Assembly: GCA_024280995.1 (NCBI GenBank)
Contig: JAMXLM010000028.1
Location: forward strand, 1-64,000
Direction of reading: 5' to 3'
Length of the DNA: 64,000 bases
DNA from: Candidatus Dormiibacterota bacterium
GTDB lineage: Bacteria; Chloroflexota; Dormibacteria; Dormibacterales; Dormibacteraceae
Shown piece after piece: positions 51,027 through 58,328 of this stretch. Under the pieces are notes generated by a model, which saw nothing but the letters and a program-made list of their open reading frames with translations, was not told where the DNA came from and made no database searches. Both the position numbers and the translations under genes were made by a program. How positions within the stretch are numbered: position 1 is the first letter of the stretch; each line of letters begins with the position of its first letter.

Positions 51027-51041
51027 GTAAGAATTCCTTAC
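51027..51041. promoter_or_regulatory. Candidate ROK operator
   Basis: GTAAG (51027-51031), AATTC, CTTAC (51037-51041): an inverted repeat beginning 6 bases before the ROK start codon and within 63 bases of the GH4 stop. The half-sites are the same GTAAG/CTTAC seen in the LacI operators, but with a five-base rather than two-base centre. Confidence 0.55.
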
Positions 51042-51084
51042 CGTGAGACCTTAACCCCTGCCGGTGATCTCGTCAAGGAGGTGC

Positions 51085-52365
51085 TCAGCCTCGGGTGAAG
51101 AAGCGCGGGAGATGGTCGCGGTTCGCCTCGAGGAGCGCGTCGAAGAGCGGCCGAGCGACGTTGTACCGCGCGACCAACGGGTTCGCGAGCAGAGCCTTCA
51201 GTCCGGCTTCGCGGTCCCCGTCGACCGCGGCCTTCACAGTCAGGCGTTCGTAAGCCTTGACCTGCTGGACGAGGCCAAGCATCTCCGGGGCGAGCGCATC
51301 AAGGGCGTCGGCTTTTGCGCCGTCCGCGCCCACGTTCGCGGGGATCTCGACCACAGCGTCGTCGGGGAGGTCGGGCAGCGCCCCGTCGTTGCGCACGTCC
51401 ACGACCTGGACGTCGCCGGTGTCCGCGTGAAGTGAGGCGATGAGCTGGGCCGCGGCCTCGCTGTAGTAGGCGCCGCCGCGCTTCTCCAGCAGCGCCGGCT
51501 TCTCGGCCAGGTTGGTGTCGCGATACATCTCGAGCAGACCGCGCTCGATGGCCATGACCTCCTCCGCCCGCGATCGCTTCGCGCCCGAGATCTGCTCGCG
51601 CAGGACCTCGTCGGTCGAGTAGTAGTAGCGCAGGTAGTAGGACGGCACCGCCTTGAGCAGGTGGATCAGGCCCACGGGGATGCCGATCTGGCCGGCGACC
51701 TCGTCCGCGTCACTCTCGATCAATTCCGGCAGCCGGTCCTCGCCGTCGAGCAGCACCTTGCGCTCCCACGTCAGGTGGTTGAGGCCGACGTGGTCGAGCT
51801 GGACCCTTTCGGGCGCGGCATCGAGCAGTCGCGCGAACTGGCGCTGGAAGCCCATCGCCGAGTTGCAGAGCCCGATCGCGCGGTGGCCCTGGTCCAGCAG
51901 CGCCTGCATCACGATGCCGACAGGGTTCGTGAAGTCGACCAGCCAGGCGCCTCTCGCGCCGCGTCTCTCAGTCTCCTCGGCGATGTCGAGGACCACCGGC
52001 ACGGTGCGGAGGGCTTTGGCAAAACCGCCTGGGCCCGTCGTCTCCTGGCCGATGCATCCGAACTCGAGCGGCAGCGTCTCGTCGACGAGCCTCGCCGCCT
52101 GGCCGCCGACGCGGAGCTGGACGATGACGAAGCTCGCGCCGTCCAGGGCCTTCGCGCGATCCTTCGTGGTCACGAGCCGGCCCGGCCATTCGTGCTTCTC
52201 CAGGATTCGCCGTGCGAGGCCGCCCACGACCTCGAGGCGCTCGTCGTCGATGTCGTGGAGGACGAGCTCATCGACCGGTATCCGGTCGCGGCGAACGTGG
52301 AAACCCTCGATGAGCTCTGGCGTGTAGGTGCTGCCGCCGCCGACGACCGCAATCTTTACCCCCAC
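51085..52365 (-). CDS. GH4 6-phospho-glycosidase (6-phospho-beta-glucosidase-like)
   Basis: A 426-residue NAD- and metal-dependent glycosidase. The nucleotide-binding loop is VVGGGSTYTPELI (8-19), followed by GQETTGPGG near 106-114, VDFTNPVG, the metal ligand Cys167 in GLCNSAMGF and His197 in GLNHLTW. GH4 enzymes hydrolyse by oxidation-elimination, and this subgroup acts on 6-phosphorylated glycosides. The substrate would need phosphorylation after ABC import; the divergent BadF-type kinase is a candidate. GTG start with TACGAT 8 bases upstream. Confidence 0.92.
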   Translation of the reverse strand: MGVKIAVVGGGSTYTPELIEGFHVRRDRIPVDELVLHDIDDERLEVVGGLARRILEKHEWPGRLVTTKDRAKALDGASFVIVQLRVGGQAARLVDETLPLEFGCIGQETTGPGGFAKALRTVPVVLDIAEETERRGARGAWLVDFTNPVGIVMQALLDQGHRAIGLCNSAMGFQRQFARLLDAAPERVQLDHVGLNHLTWERKVLLDGEDRLPELIESDADEVAGQIGIPVGLIHLLKAVPSYYLRYYYSTDEVLREQISGAKRSRAEEVMAIERGLLEMYRDTNLAEKPALLEKRGGAYYSEAAAQLIASLHADTGDVQVVDVRNDGALPDLPDDAVVEIPANVGADGAKADALDALAPEMLGLVQQVKAYERLTVKAAVDGDREAGLKALLANPLVARYNVARPLFDALLEANRDHLPRFFTRG

Positions 52366-52373
52366 AGCGCGGC

Positions 52374-52379
52374 ATCGTA
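52374..52379 (-). promoter_or_regulatory. -10 box TACGAT for a leaderless GH4 transcript
   Basis: TACGAT on the minus strand ends 8 bases before the GTG at 52365, with no Shine-Dalgarno between. Only 23 bases separate this start from the divergent kinase start at 52389, so both promoters must overlap coding sequence. Confidence 0.4.
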
Positions 52380-52388
52380 CGCGAGAAT

Positions 52389-53429
52389 ATGGACAAATTG
52401 TTAGGGAAGTTTCCAGATAAGGCCAAGGCGATCCTTGCGGTCGATGGTGGAGCGTCGAAGGTCGACGTCGCGCTCATCGACGTCGAGGGCAACGTGCACT
52501 CGGCGGTTCGCCGCCACGGTCGTTTCAATTTCGGCCTGGGCTCGAACGGCTCGTTCGACGGGCTGGCGGGCGCGGTCAGTGCCGCGACGGATGGTCAGGT
52601 ACCGGGGCTGGGTGTTTTTTGCGTCGCCGGCGCGGACCTGGCGCTCGACGACCGGCGCATCGAGGCCCAGCTCGTGGGTCACGGGTGGACCACGAGGACC
52701 ATCGTTCGCAACGACACTTTCGCGGTCCTGCGCGCCGGCACCGACAGGAAGTGGGGAGTGGCCGTGGTGTGCGGGACGGGCATGAATTGCGCGGCCGTCG
52801 GCCCAACCGGCCGGTCGGTGCGGTTTCCATCGTTCGGCGAGCTGTCAGGCGACCGCGCGCACGGAGGCGGCTGGCTGGGCCGCACCGCCCTCGGCGTGGC
52901 CATCCGGGCACGCGACGGGCGAGGACCGCGGACCATGCTCGAGGAGCTGGTGCCGGCCTACTTCGGCATGTCGCGGCCGCACGCGGTGATGGAGGCGGTC
53001 TACGTCGGCACGCTGAACATCCTCAGGCTCGCCGAGCTGGCGCCACTGGTGTTCAAGGCCGCTCGCGCGAAGGACGAGGTCGCGCGGGGCATGATCGACG
53101 AGATGGCGGATGAGATCGTCATCACGGCGAATGCGGCAATTCGCCGGCTGCGCCTGACGCGGAGCGACGTGCAGGTGGTGCTCGGAGGAGGGGTTCTGCG
53201 CGCGGCGGACAAGAAGCTCCTCGGCCGGATCCGTGAGGGGATCGTGGCGCTGGCGCCACGTGCGCAGATCGTGCAGCTGGAGGCGCCTCCGATTCTGGGC
53301 GCGGGCCTGATAGGGCTCGATCTGATGCAGGCGCCGGCCGCTGCGCGAGAACGGCTGCGGCGCTCGCTCACGCACTCAAGGCTCGCCGGACGATCCCGGG
53401 GACATCGCCCGAAAGATCCGATGCGGTGA
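52389..53429 (+). CDS. BadF/BadG/BcrA-family sugar kinase
   Basis: A 346-residue ASKHA-fold protein: phosphate-1 loop LAVDGGASKVDVALID (about 17-32), phosphate-2 VVCGTGMNCAAVG, GGGWLGRTALG and adenosine motif VVLGGGVLRA. Related proteins phosphorylate GlcNAc or other sugars. Divergent from GH4, it may make the 6-phospho-glycoside GH4 needs. Its last 62 bases overlap the DUF559-type gene tail-to-tail, and the basic tail beyond about residue 325 may be dispensable. Confidence 0.85.
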   Translation: MDKLLGKFPDKAKAILAVDGGASKVDVALIDVEGNVHSAVRRHGRFNFGLGSNGSFDGLAGAVSAATDGQVPGLGVFCVAGADLALDDRRIEAQLVGHGWTTRTIVRNDTFAVLRAGTDRKWGVAVVCGTGMNCAAVGPTGRSVRFPSFGELSGDRAHGGGWLGRTALGVAIRARDGRGPRTMLEELVPAYFGMSRPHAVMEAVYVGTLNILRLAELAPLVFKAARAKDEVARGMIDEMADEIVITANAAIRRLRLTRSDVQVVLGGGVLRAADKKLLGRIREGIVALAPRAQIVQLEAPPILGAGLIGLDLMQAPAAARERLRRSLTHSRLAGRSRGHRPKDPMR

Positions 53430-54141
53430 AACGCGGAACGCGGTAGCCGGCGTTGGTCAGGCGATTCTGCCGCCGATTGTCGGCGACCAGGCTGTCGCGA
53501 TGACTGCCGCCGTCGTACTCAATGACGAGTCGCTGATCGGGGTAGTACAGGTCGACGCGAGCGATGAAGGGGTCGCCGAGCGTGACCTGAACACGAGGTC
53601 GTGCTAGGCCCGCAAGTACCAGCTTGAGACGCAATCTCGTCTCCATCGGGCTCTCGGTCGCAGACTCGCACAATTCCGCGAGACGTCCAGGGAGGCGGTC
53701 TCGACTGACGACTCTCCGGTGGAGGGCCATGTCGGAGATGACCACCGCCTCGACCAGCGGGAGCTTCTTCGCGAGGTCCGCAATCGTGCGTAAGGCCGAA
53801 GTAACTCGGAGTCCGTGCCGGGTTGTCACGTCGTCTGCAGTCAGAAGAGATCGCCGGATCTTCATGCCCACGCGGCGCGACACGGGGGGTCTCACGGTCG
53901 CTTCGATGACATCGAGTTGCGAGATCAGGCCATGAAGGAATCCAGCCGTACGCCCGGAGAAGACAGCGTCGTCTGGAAGGCGTAATCGTGCGGCTTTGAG
54001 CCTGACCATCGGGTCATCGGCAATCTCGCGCCTTGCGTAGACGCGCGGCCCGAGGCGCCGCCATCTCGCTCCCAGGAGCTGTGCCCGAGTCAATCCGTGG
54101 CGCCGCGCTTCTTCCAGGTCGACAGGGTCTGAACTGAGCAT
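53368..54141 (-). CDS. DUF559/AbiEi-like protein with nuclease-fold C-terminus
   Basis: A 257-residue protein. The N-terminal half resembles the AbiEi-type winged-helix and following domain (LEEARRHGLTRAQLLGARWR, RVYARREIADDP). The C-terminal half (about 165-257) has the PD-(D/E)xK/Vsr-like pattern: ESPMETRLR, then ARVDLYYPDQRLVIEYDG. Such proteins are common in actinobacteria, sometimes beside toxin genes, but no partner is seen here. It lies between two sugar loci and converges on the kinase with a 62-base overlap. Confidence 0.75.
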   Translation of the reverse strand: MLSSDPVDLEEARRHGLTRAQLLGARWRRLGPRVYARREIADDPMVRLKAARLRLPDDAVFSGRTAGFLHGLISQLDVIEATVRPPVSRRVGMKIRRSLLTADDVTTRHGLRVTSALRTIADLAKKLPLVEAVVISDMALHRRVVSRDRLPGRLAELCESATESPMETRLRLKLVLAGLARPRVQVTLGDPFIARVDLYYPDQRLVIEYDGGSHRDSLVADNRRQNRLTNAGYRVPRFTASDLSGDVPGIVRRALSA

Positions 54142-54197
54142 TCGGAAGCAGGTTGAACGCGCCGGGGCCGCAATTCAACCCTGCCCGTTAATGGCGA

Positions 54198-54246
54198 ATG
54201 TGCGCTCTGATCGGTCCGCTCCGAGAAAACACCTAACAGAGCGCAC
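54198..54246. repeat. 11-bp inverted repeat in the GntR upstream region
   Basis: TGTGCGCTCTG (54198-54208) and CAGAGCGCACA (54236-54246) are perfect complements separated by 27 bases, and the spacer holds a smaller TCGG/CCGA pair. It lies between the divergent DUF559-type and GntR genes, upstream of the dre-like site. Possible roles are a second operator pair or an RNA hairpin on an upstream transcript. Confidence 0.5.
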
Positions 54247-54264
54247 ACTCTCGGCCGATCCTAA

Positions 54265-54301
54265 AAGTGGTATTGACCACTTAGCCAGTTTGTGCTTAAC
54301 T
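54265..54301 (+). promoter_or_regulatory. dre-like operator overlapping the amino-sugar operon promoter
   Basis: AAGTGGT-ATTG-ACCACTT (54265-54282) is a perfect 7+4+7 palindrome close to the DasR/NagR site (TGGTCTAGACCA core). A -35 TTGACC (54273-54278) lies inside it, and TTAACT (54296-54301) follows after 17 bases as the -10. Binding by the GntR protein should block the promoter. Confidence 0.75.
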
Positions 54302-54328
54302 GCCCTCCTGTGAAGTCGGGGAGGGCAG
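54300..54328 (+). promoter_or_regulatory. 5'-leader hairpin before the GntR gene
   Basis: CTGCCCTCC (54300-54308) pairs perfectly with GGAGGGCAG (54320-54328) around an 11-base loop. A further CTTAAC (54295-54300) can pair with GTTAAG (54338-54343) outside it. It lies in the probable untranslated leader, 23 bases before the ATG. Confidence 0.6.
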
Positions 54329-54351
54329 TACCACTTGGTTAAGGCGAATCG

Positions 54352-55179
54352 ATGAGCAAGCAGGAAGAGACGCGCGACCGCGTCCTTGACCTGGTCGAAT
54401 CTCTCGAGGTCGGACGGCCGATCCCGGCCGAGCGCCAGCTCGCTGTCGACCTCGGCGTCTCCCGCCTCACGGTCCGCGCCGCGCTCGATGAGCTGGTCCG
54501 GGACGGCTACCTCGACCGCCGCCACGGCAGCGGCACCTACGTCACCGAGCCGAAGATCGCACAGCCGCTCACGTTGACCTCCTTCAGCGAGGACATGCGC
54601 CGGCGCGGGATGACGCCCGGAAGCCGGACGCTCGAGCTGACCACCACGACCGCCGGCGCGCGCCTCGCCCACAGGCTCGGGGTCTCGCCCGAGGCCAGGC
54701 TTGTGCGAGTCAAGCGTCTTCGCCTCGCCGACAACCAGCCGATGGCGATGGAGGTACTGCACGTCCCGGAGGCCCTGGTCCCGGGACTGACCAGGCAGGA
54801 CTTCGAGGACCACTCGTTCTATGAGCTGCTCAGGGAGCGTTACAGCATCACCATCGCGAGCGGCGCACAGTCCATCGAACCCACCGTGACCAGCGAAGAG
54901 GAGTCAGAGGTCCTGAACGTCCCTCTTCACACGCCTGCATTTCTCTTCGAGCGGACGACTGCCTCCGAGTCAGGGCGGATCGTCGAGTTCGTCCGCTCCA
55001 TCTATCGCGGCGACCGTTATCGCCTGGTCGCCGACCTCGTACCGCAGCGAAGCCGCAACGGGCGCTCGGCCGGCGCCCCCCGCGCGGACGCAAGCGGGAG
55101 CCCGAGGGAACGTCGAGGCGACCACCACGATGGCGCTCCCGCGCCGCATTCATCCAACAGGGGGAAAAACGCCAGATGA
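54352..55179 (+). CDS. GntR-family (HutC/DasR-like) amino-sugar repressor
   Basis: A 275-residue regulator: winged helix-turn-helix at about 5-65 (IPAERQLAVDLGVSRLTVRAALDELVRDGYL) and a UTRA effector domain (about 75-230), as in DasR/NagR, which sense GlcN-6-P or GlcNAc-6-P. It is about 40 residues longer than the family because of a polar, probably disordered Arg/Gly/His tail. It heads the amino-sugar operon and has a dre-like site over its promoter. Its stop overlaps the binding-protein start (ATGA). Confidence 0.92.
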   Translation: MSKQEETRDRVLDLVESLEVGRPIPAERQLAVDLGVSRLTVRAALDELVRDGYLDRRHGSGTYVTEPKIAQPLTLTSFSEDMRRRGMTPGSRTLELTTTTAGARLAHRLGVSPEARLVRVKRLRLADNQPMAMEVLHVPEALVPGLTRQDFEDHSFYELLRERYSITIASGAQSIEPTVTSEEESEVLNVPLHTPAFLFERTTASESGRIVEFVRSIYRGDRYRLVADLVPQRSRNGRSAGAPRADASGSPRERRGDHHDGAPAPHSSNRGKNAR

Positions 55180-56462
55180 ACCTACGGAAACGTTGGGTGG
55201 CCGGCCTCTCGGTCACCTTTGCGCTCGTGGCCGCTGCTTGTGGCTCCACAAGCACCGGCAGCAACAACTCGGCCAACCAGACGGGCACCTTGACCGTTTG
55301 GCTCATGAACGGGAGCGCGCCGGACAGCGTGGTCAACGAGACCAACGCCGACTTCAAGGCGAAGTATCCGAACGTGACCGTCAAGGTCGAGATCCAGCAG
55401 TGGAGCGACGTCACGACCAAGCTCGACACCGCGTTCCAGGGCAGCAGCCCTCCGGACGTGATGGAGCTCGGCAATACGCTGGTTGCCAAGTACGCCGCGG
55501 CCGGGGCGCTGCTTGACATCACCGGCCAGAAAGCGAGCTTCGACAACTCCTCGACCTGGCTGCAGTCTCTGACCGACTCCTGCACCCAGGGCAGCAAGCT
55601 GTACTGCGTCCCGTACTACGCGGGCAGCCGCGCGATCATCTACCGCAAGGACCTCTTCGCCTCCGCCGGCGTGAGCGTGCCGACCAGCATGGACGACCTC
55701 CTGACGGTCGGCCAGAAGCTGATGACCGCCCACGCGTCCGACCCCAACTTCTCGGCTCTCTACTTCCCCGGCAAGTACTGGTACGCGGCTCTTCCGTTCA
55801 TCTGGGACTTCGGCGGCGACATCGCCACCCAGTCGGGCGGCAAGTGGTCCGGGGCCCTGGACTCCAGCAACGCTGAGCAGGGGCTGACGACGCTGACCAA
55901 CCTCGTGAGCAAGCTCTCGCGCGCCGACAAGACCGGCGACGAGGCCAAGCAGGACGCGGCCTTCGCGCAGGGCCACATCGCGATGATCATCGCCAACGGT
56001 TGGGAAGTCGGAGTCATCCTCGACCCGAAGTCCGGCAACCCGGCGTTGAAGGACCAGCTCGGTGCGTTCCCGATTCCGAGTCACACCCAGGGGCAGAACG
56101 CGCCGGTGTTCCTCGGCGGATCTGACCTCGGAGTCGCCGCGCACAGCAAGCACCAGGACCTGGCCAAGGCCTGGATCGCGCTGCTGACCGGCAACAAGCA
56201 CATGGCCGAGATGGCGACCGTGGGCGGGGTGATCCCGAACACGACCTCGATGCTCAACCTCGGCACCGGCATCAACGCGACCTTCTACAACGCGGCCGCG
56301 AACAGCAAGTTCGTGCCGAACTCGCAGAACTGGGCGAGCGTGGAGAGCGCGAACGTGCTTCCCGACATGCTCGTCAAGATATTCACCAAGCAGCAGGACA
56401 TTCCAACCGCGACCACTGCGGCCAGCAATCAGATCAGCTCGATCTTGAACGGCGGCAGCTAA
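55176..56462 (+). CDS. Lipoprotein sugar-binding protein (family 1, DasA/NgcE-like)
   Basis: A 428-residue lipoprotein with lipobox VAAACG and an SBP_bac_1 fold (LTVWLMNGSAPDSVVNETNADF, VPYYAGSRAIIYRKDLF). It probably binds N-acetylglucosamine, chitobiose or muropeptide-derived sugars, judging from the operon. ATG overlaps the GntR stop; 25 bases separate it from the first permease. Confidence 0.92.
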   Translation: MNLRKRWVAGLSVTFALVAAACGSTSTGSNNSANQTGTLTVWLMNGSAPDSVVNETNADFKAKYPNVTVKVEIQQWSDVTTKLDTAFQGSSPPDVMELGNTLVAKYAAAGALLDITGQKASFDNSSTWLQSLTDSCTQGSKLYCVPYYAGSRAIIYRKDLFASAGVSVPTSMDDLLTVGQKLMTAHASDPNFSALYFPGKYWYAALPFIWDFGGDIATQSGGKWSGALDSSNAEQGLTTLTNLVSKLSRADKTGDEAKQDAAFAQGHIAMIIANGWEVGVILDPKSGNPALKDQLGAFPIPSHTQGQNAPVFLGGSDLGVAAHSKHQDLAKAWIALLTGNKHMAEMATVGGVIPNTTSMLNLGTGINATFYNAAANSKFVPNSQNWASVESANVLPDMLVKIFTKQQDIPTATTAASNQISSILNGGS

Positions 56463-56487
56463 GCAACAAATAAGGGGGCTGGCTCAA

Positions 56488-57426
56488 ATGGGATTGGCGA
56501 TCACAGCGCCTGACCAGGGGCCAGCCCTCTATTCACGTCTACGGCGCCGGCTCTTTCCCTATGCCCTGATCACCCCGAGCGTCGCCGTGATCGGGGGCAT
56601 CCTGGCCTTCCCGCTCGGCATGCTGATCTGGATCTCGCTCCAGCACTACGGGCTACGGGAGCTGATCAACCACCAGGGTGAGTGGGTCGGGCTCGGCAAC
56701 TACCAGAAGATCCTGGTCGATCCTCTCTTTCACGCAGTCATCGTCCGGTCGCTGGCCTTCACGTTCACGTGCGTGTCCCTGACCGTCGCCTTGAGCACGC
56801 TGATCGCGCTCCTGCTCTTGAAGGTGCGCCGGGCGGTCCGCGTGCTGGTGATGAGCGCGCTCGTGTTTGTGTGGGCCACGCCGGTCGTCGTCACGGTCGA
56901 CATCTGGCAGTGGATGTTCGATTACGAGTTCGGGATCATCAACTACCTGCTCACGCAGCTGCATCTCGGCAACTTCATCCACCACAACTGGTTCGACAAC
57001 CCTGTGCAGGGATTCGCCGTGATCGTCGCGATCGTCGTCTGGTACTCGATTCCGTTCGTCACCATCACGCTTTTCGCGGCGCTTCTGCAGATGCCCAGCG
57101 ATGTCGAAGACGCCGCCCGCGTCGACGGCGCCGGCTCGTGGCGGCGTTTCTGGTACATCACCGCGCCGATCCTGAAGCCGATCTTCCTGATCGTCATCTG
57201 CCTCTCGACGATCTGGAACTTCGGCATCTTCAACCAGATCTACATCCTCCTCAATCAGCGGCCGAGCTCGGACTACTTCACGATCGCGATCTACTCGTAT
57301 CGCGAGTCGTTTGGCGTGACGCAGTACGGGCTCGGCGCCGCGATCGCCGTCGTGATGGTGATCGTGCTCGTCATCGTGACGTTGTTCTACGTCCGTGAAA
57401 CGGTGAAGGTGGCCGAGATTTCGTGA
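56488..57426 (+). CDS. Sugar ABC transporter permease (MalF type)
   Basis: A 312-residue permease with six predicted helices and the coupling motif DAARVDGAGSWRRFWYITAP (EAA loop). It partners with the next permease, overlapping by 4 bases. No ATPase follows, so a shared MsiK-type ATPase encoded elsewhere is probably used, as for DasABC in Streptomyces. Confidence 0.92.
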   Translation: MGLAITAPDQGPALYSRLRRRLFPYALITPSVAVIGGILAFPLGMLIWISLQHYGLRELINHQGEWVGLGNYQKILVDPLFHAVIVRSLAFTFTCVSLTVALSTLIALLLLKVRRAVRVLVMSALVFVWATPVVVTVDIWQWMFDYEFGIINYLLTQLHLGNFIHHNWFDNPVQGFAVIVAIVVWYSIPFVTITLFAALLQMPSDVEDAARVDGAGSWRRFWYITAPILKPIFLIVICLSTIWNFGIFNQIYILLNQRPSSDYFTIAIYSYRESFGVTQYGLGAAIAVVMVIVLVIVTLFYVRETVKVAEIS

Positions 57427-58328
57427 TCGCGCCAGGAACAGCCCAGGGCATTCGGACGCGCACCGAGCGCGAAGCGGTGAGCGCCGGGCTCAGCGTCAAC
57501 GTCTGGCGCCGCGTGTCGCAGCTCGTCTACGACGGAGTGGGCATAGCGGTCGCGGTGGTGATGCTGTTCCCCATCTACTGGATGGTCATCACCGCGTTCA
57601 AGCCCGGCCGCGACATCCTGACCCTCCAACCGAAGTGGTTCCCAGCACCTTTCACGCTCGACAACTTCAAGGACGCGATCGCTCGACCCTTCTTCCTCGA
57701 CGACGTGCGCAACAGCGTGATCGTCGTCGCCGTGATGCTGGCCCTTGCGCTGGTCGTCGCGTTCCTCGCCGCGGTGGGAACCGCCCGGTTCGGATTCCGG
57801 GGACGCACGGCGTTCCTCGTGATGATCATCGGCGTCCAGATGGTGCCCCTGAACGCATTGATCATCCCGCTCTACATGCTGCTCGACAGCGCGGGCCAGA
57901 TCGACGCGCTGCCGGGTGTGATCGCCATCTACCTGGCCGTCGTCCTTCCTTTCATGATCTGGACGCTGCGCGGGTTCGTGGCCAACATCCCGGTCGAGCT
58001 CGAAGAGTCCGCGATGATCGACGGCTGCACGCGCGTCGGCGCGTTCTTCCGGATCACGTTTCCACTTGTCGGCCCGGGCCTGGTGGCGACCGCCATCTTC
58101 GGTTTCATCCAGGCCTGGAACGAATACATCATCGCCTACGTCCTTCTCTCGAGCCCGAACAACCAGACGCTGACGGTGTGGCTCGCGTCCTTCACCACCA
58201 ACCACGGCCCGGAGTGGGGCCCGCTGATGGCGGCGGCGACTCTGACCGGCCTTCCGGTCGTGGCGTTCTTCCTGCTTCTCCAGCGCTACCTCGCCGGCGG
58301 GCTGACGGCCGGTGCCGTGAAGGGATGA
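57423..58328 (+). CDS. Sugar ABC transporter permease (MalG type)
   Basis: A 301-residue permease with the EAA-type coupling segment ESAMIDGCTRVGAFFRITFP and typical C-terminus (QRYLAGGLTAGAVKG). GTG start overlapping the previous stop; the following NagZ gene overlaps its own stop as ATGA. Confidence 0.93.
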   Translation: MIAPGTAQGIRTRTEREAVSAGLSVNVWRRVSQLVYDGVGIAVAVVMLFPIYWMVITAFKPGRDILTLQPKWFPAPFTLDNFKDAIARPFFLDDVRNSVIVVAVMLALALVVAFLAAVGTARFGFRGRTAFLVMIIGVQMVPLNALIIPLYMLLDSAGQIDALPGVIAIYLAVVLPFMIWTLRGFVANIPVELEESAMIDGCTRVGAFFRITFPLVGPGLVATAIFGFIQAWNEYIIAYVLLSSPNNQTLTVWLASFTTNHGPEWGPLMAAATLTGLPVVAFFLLLQRYLAGGLTAGAVKG

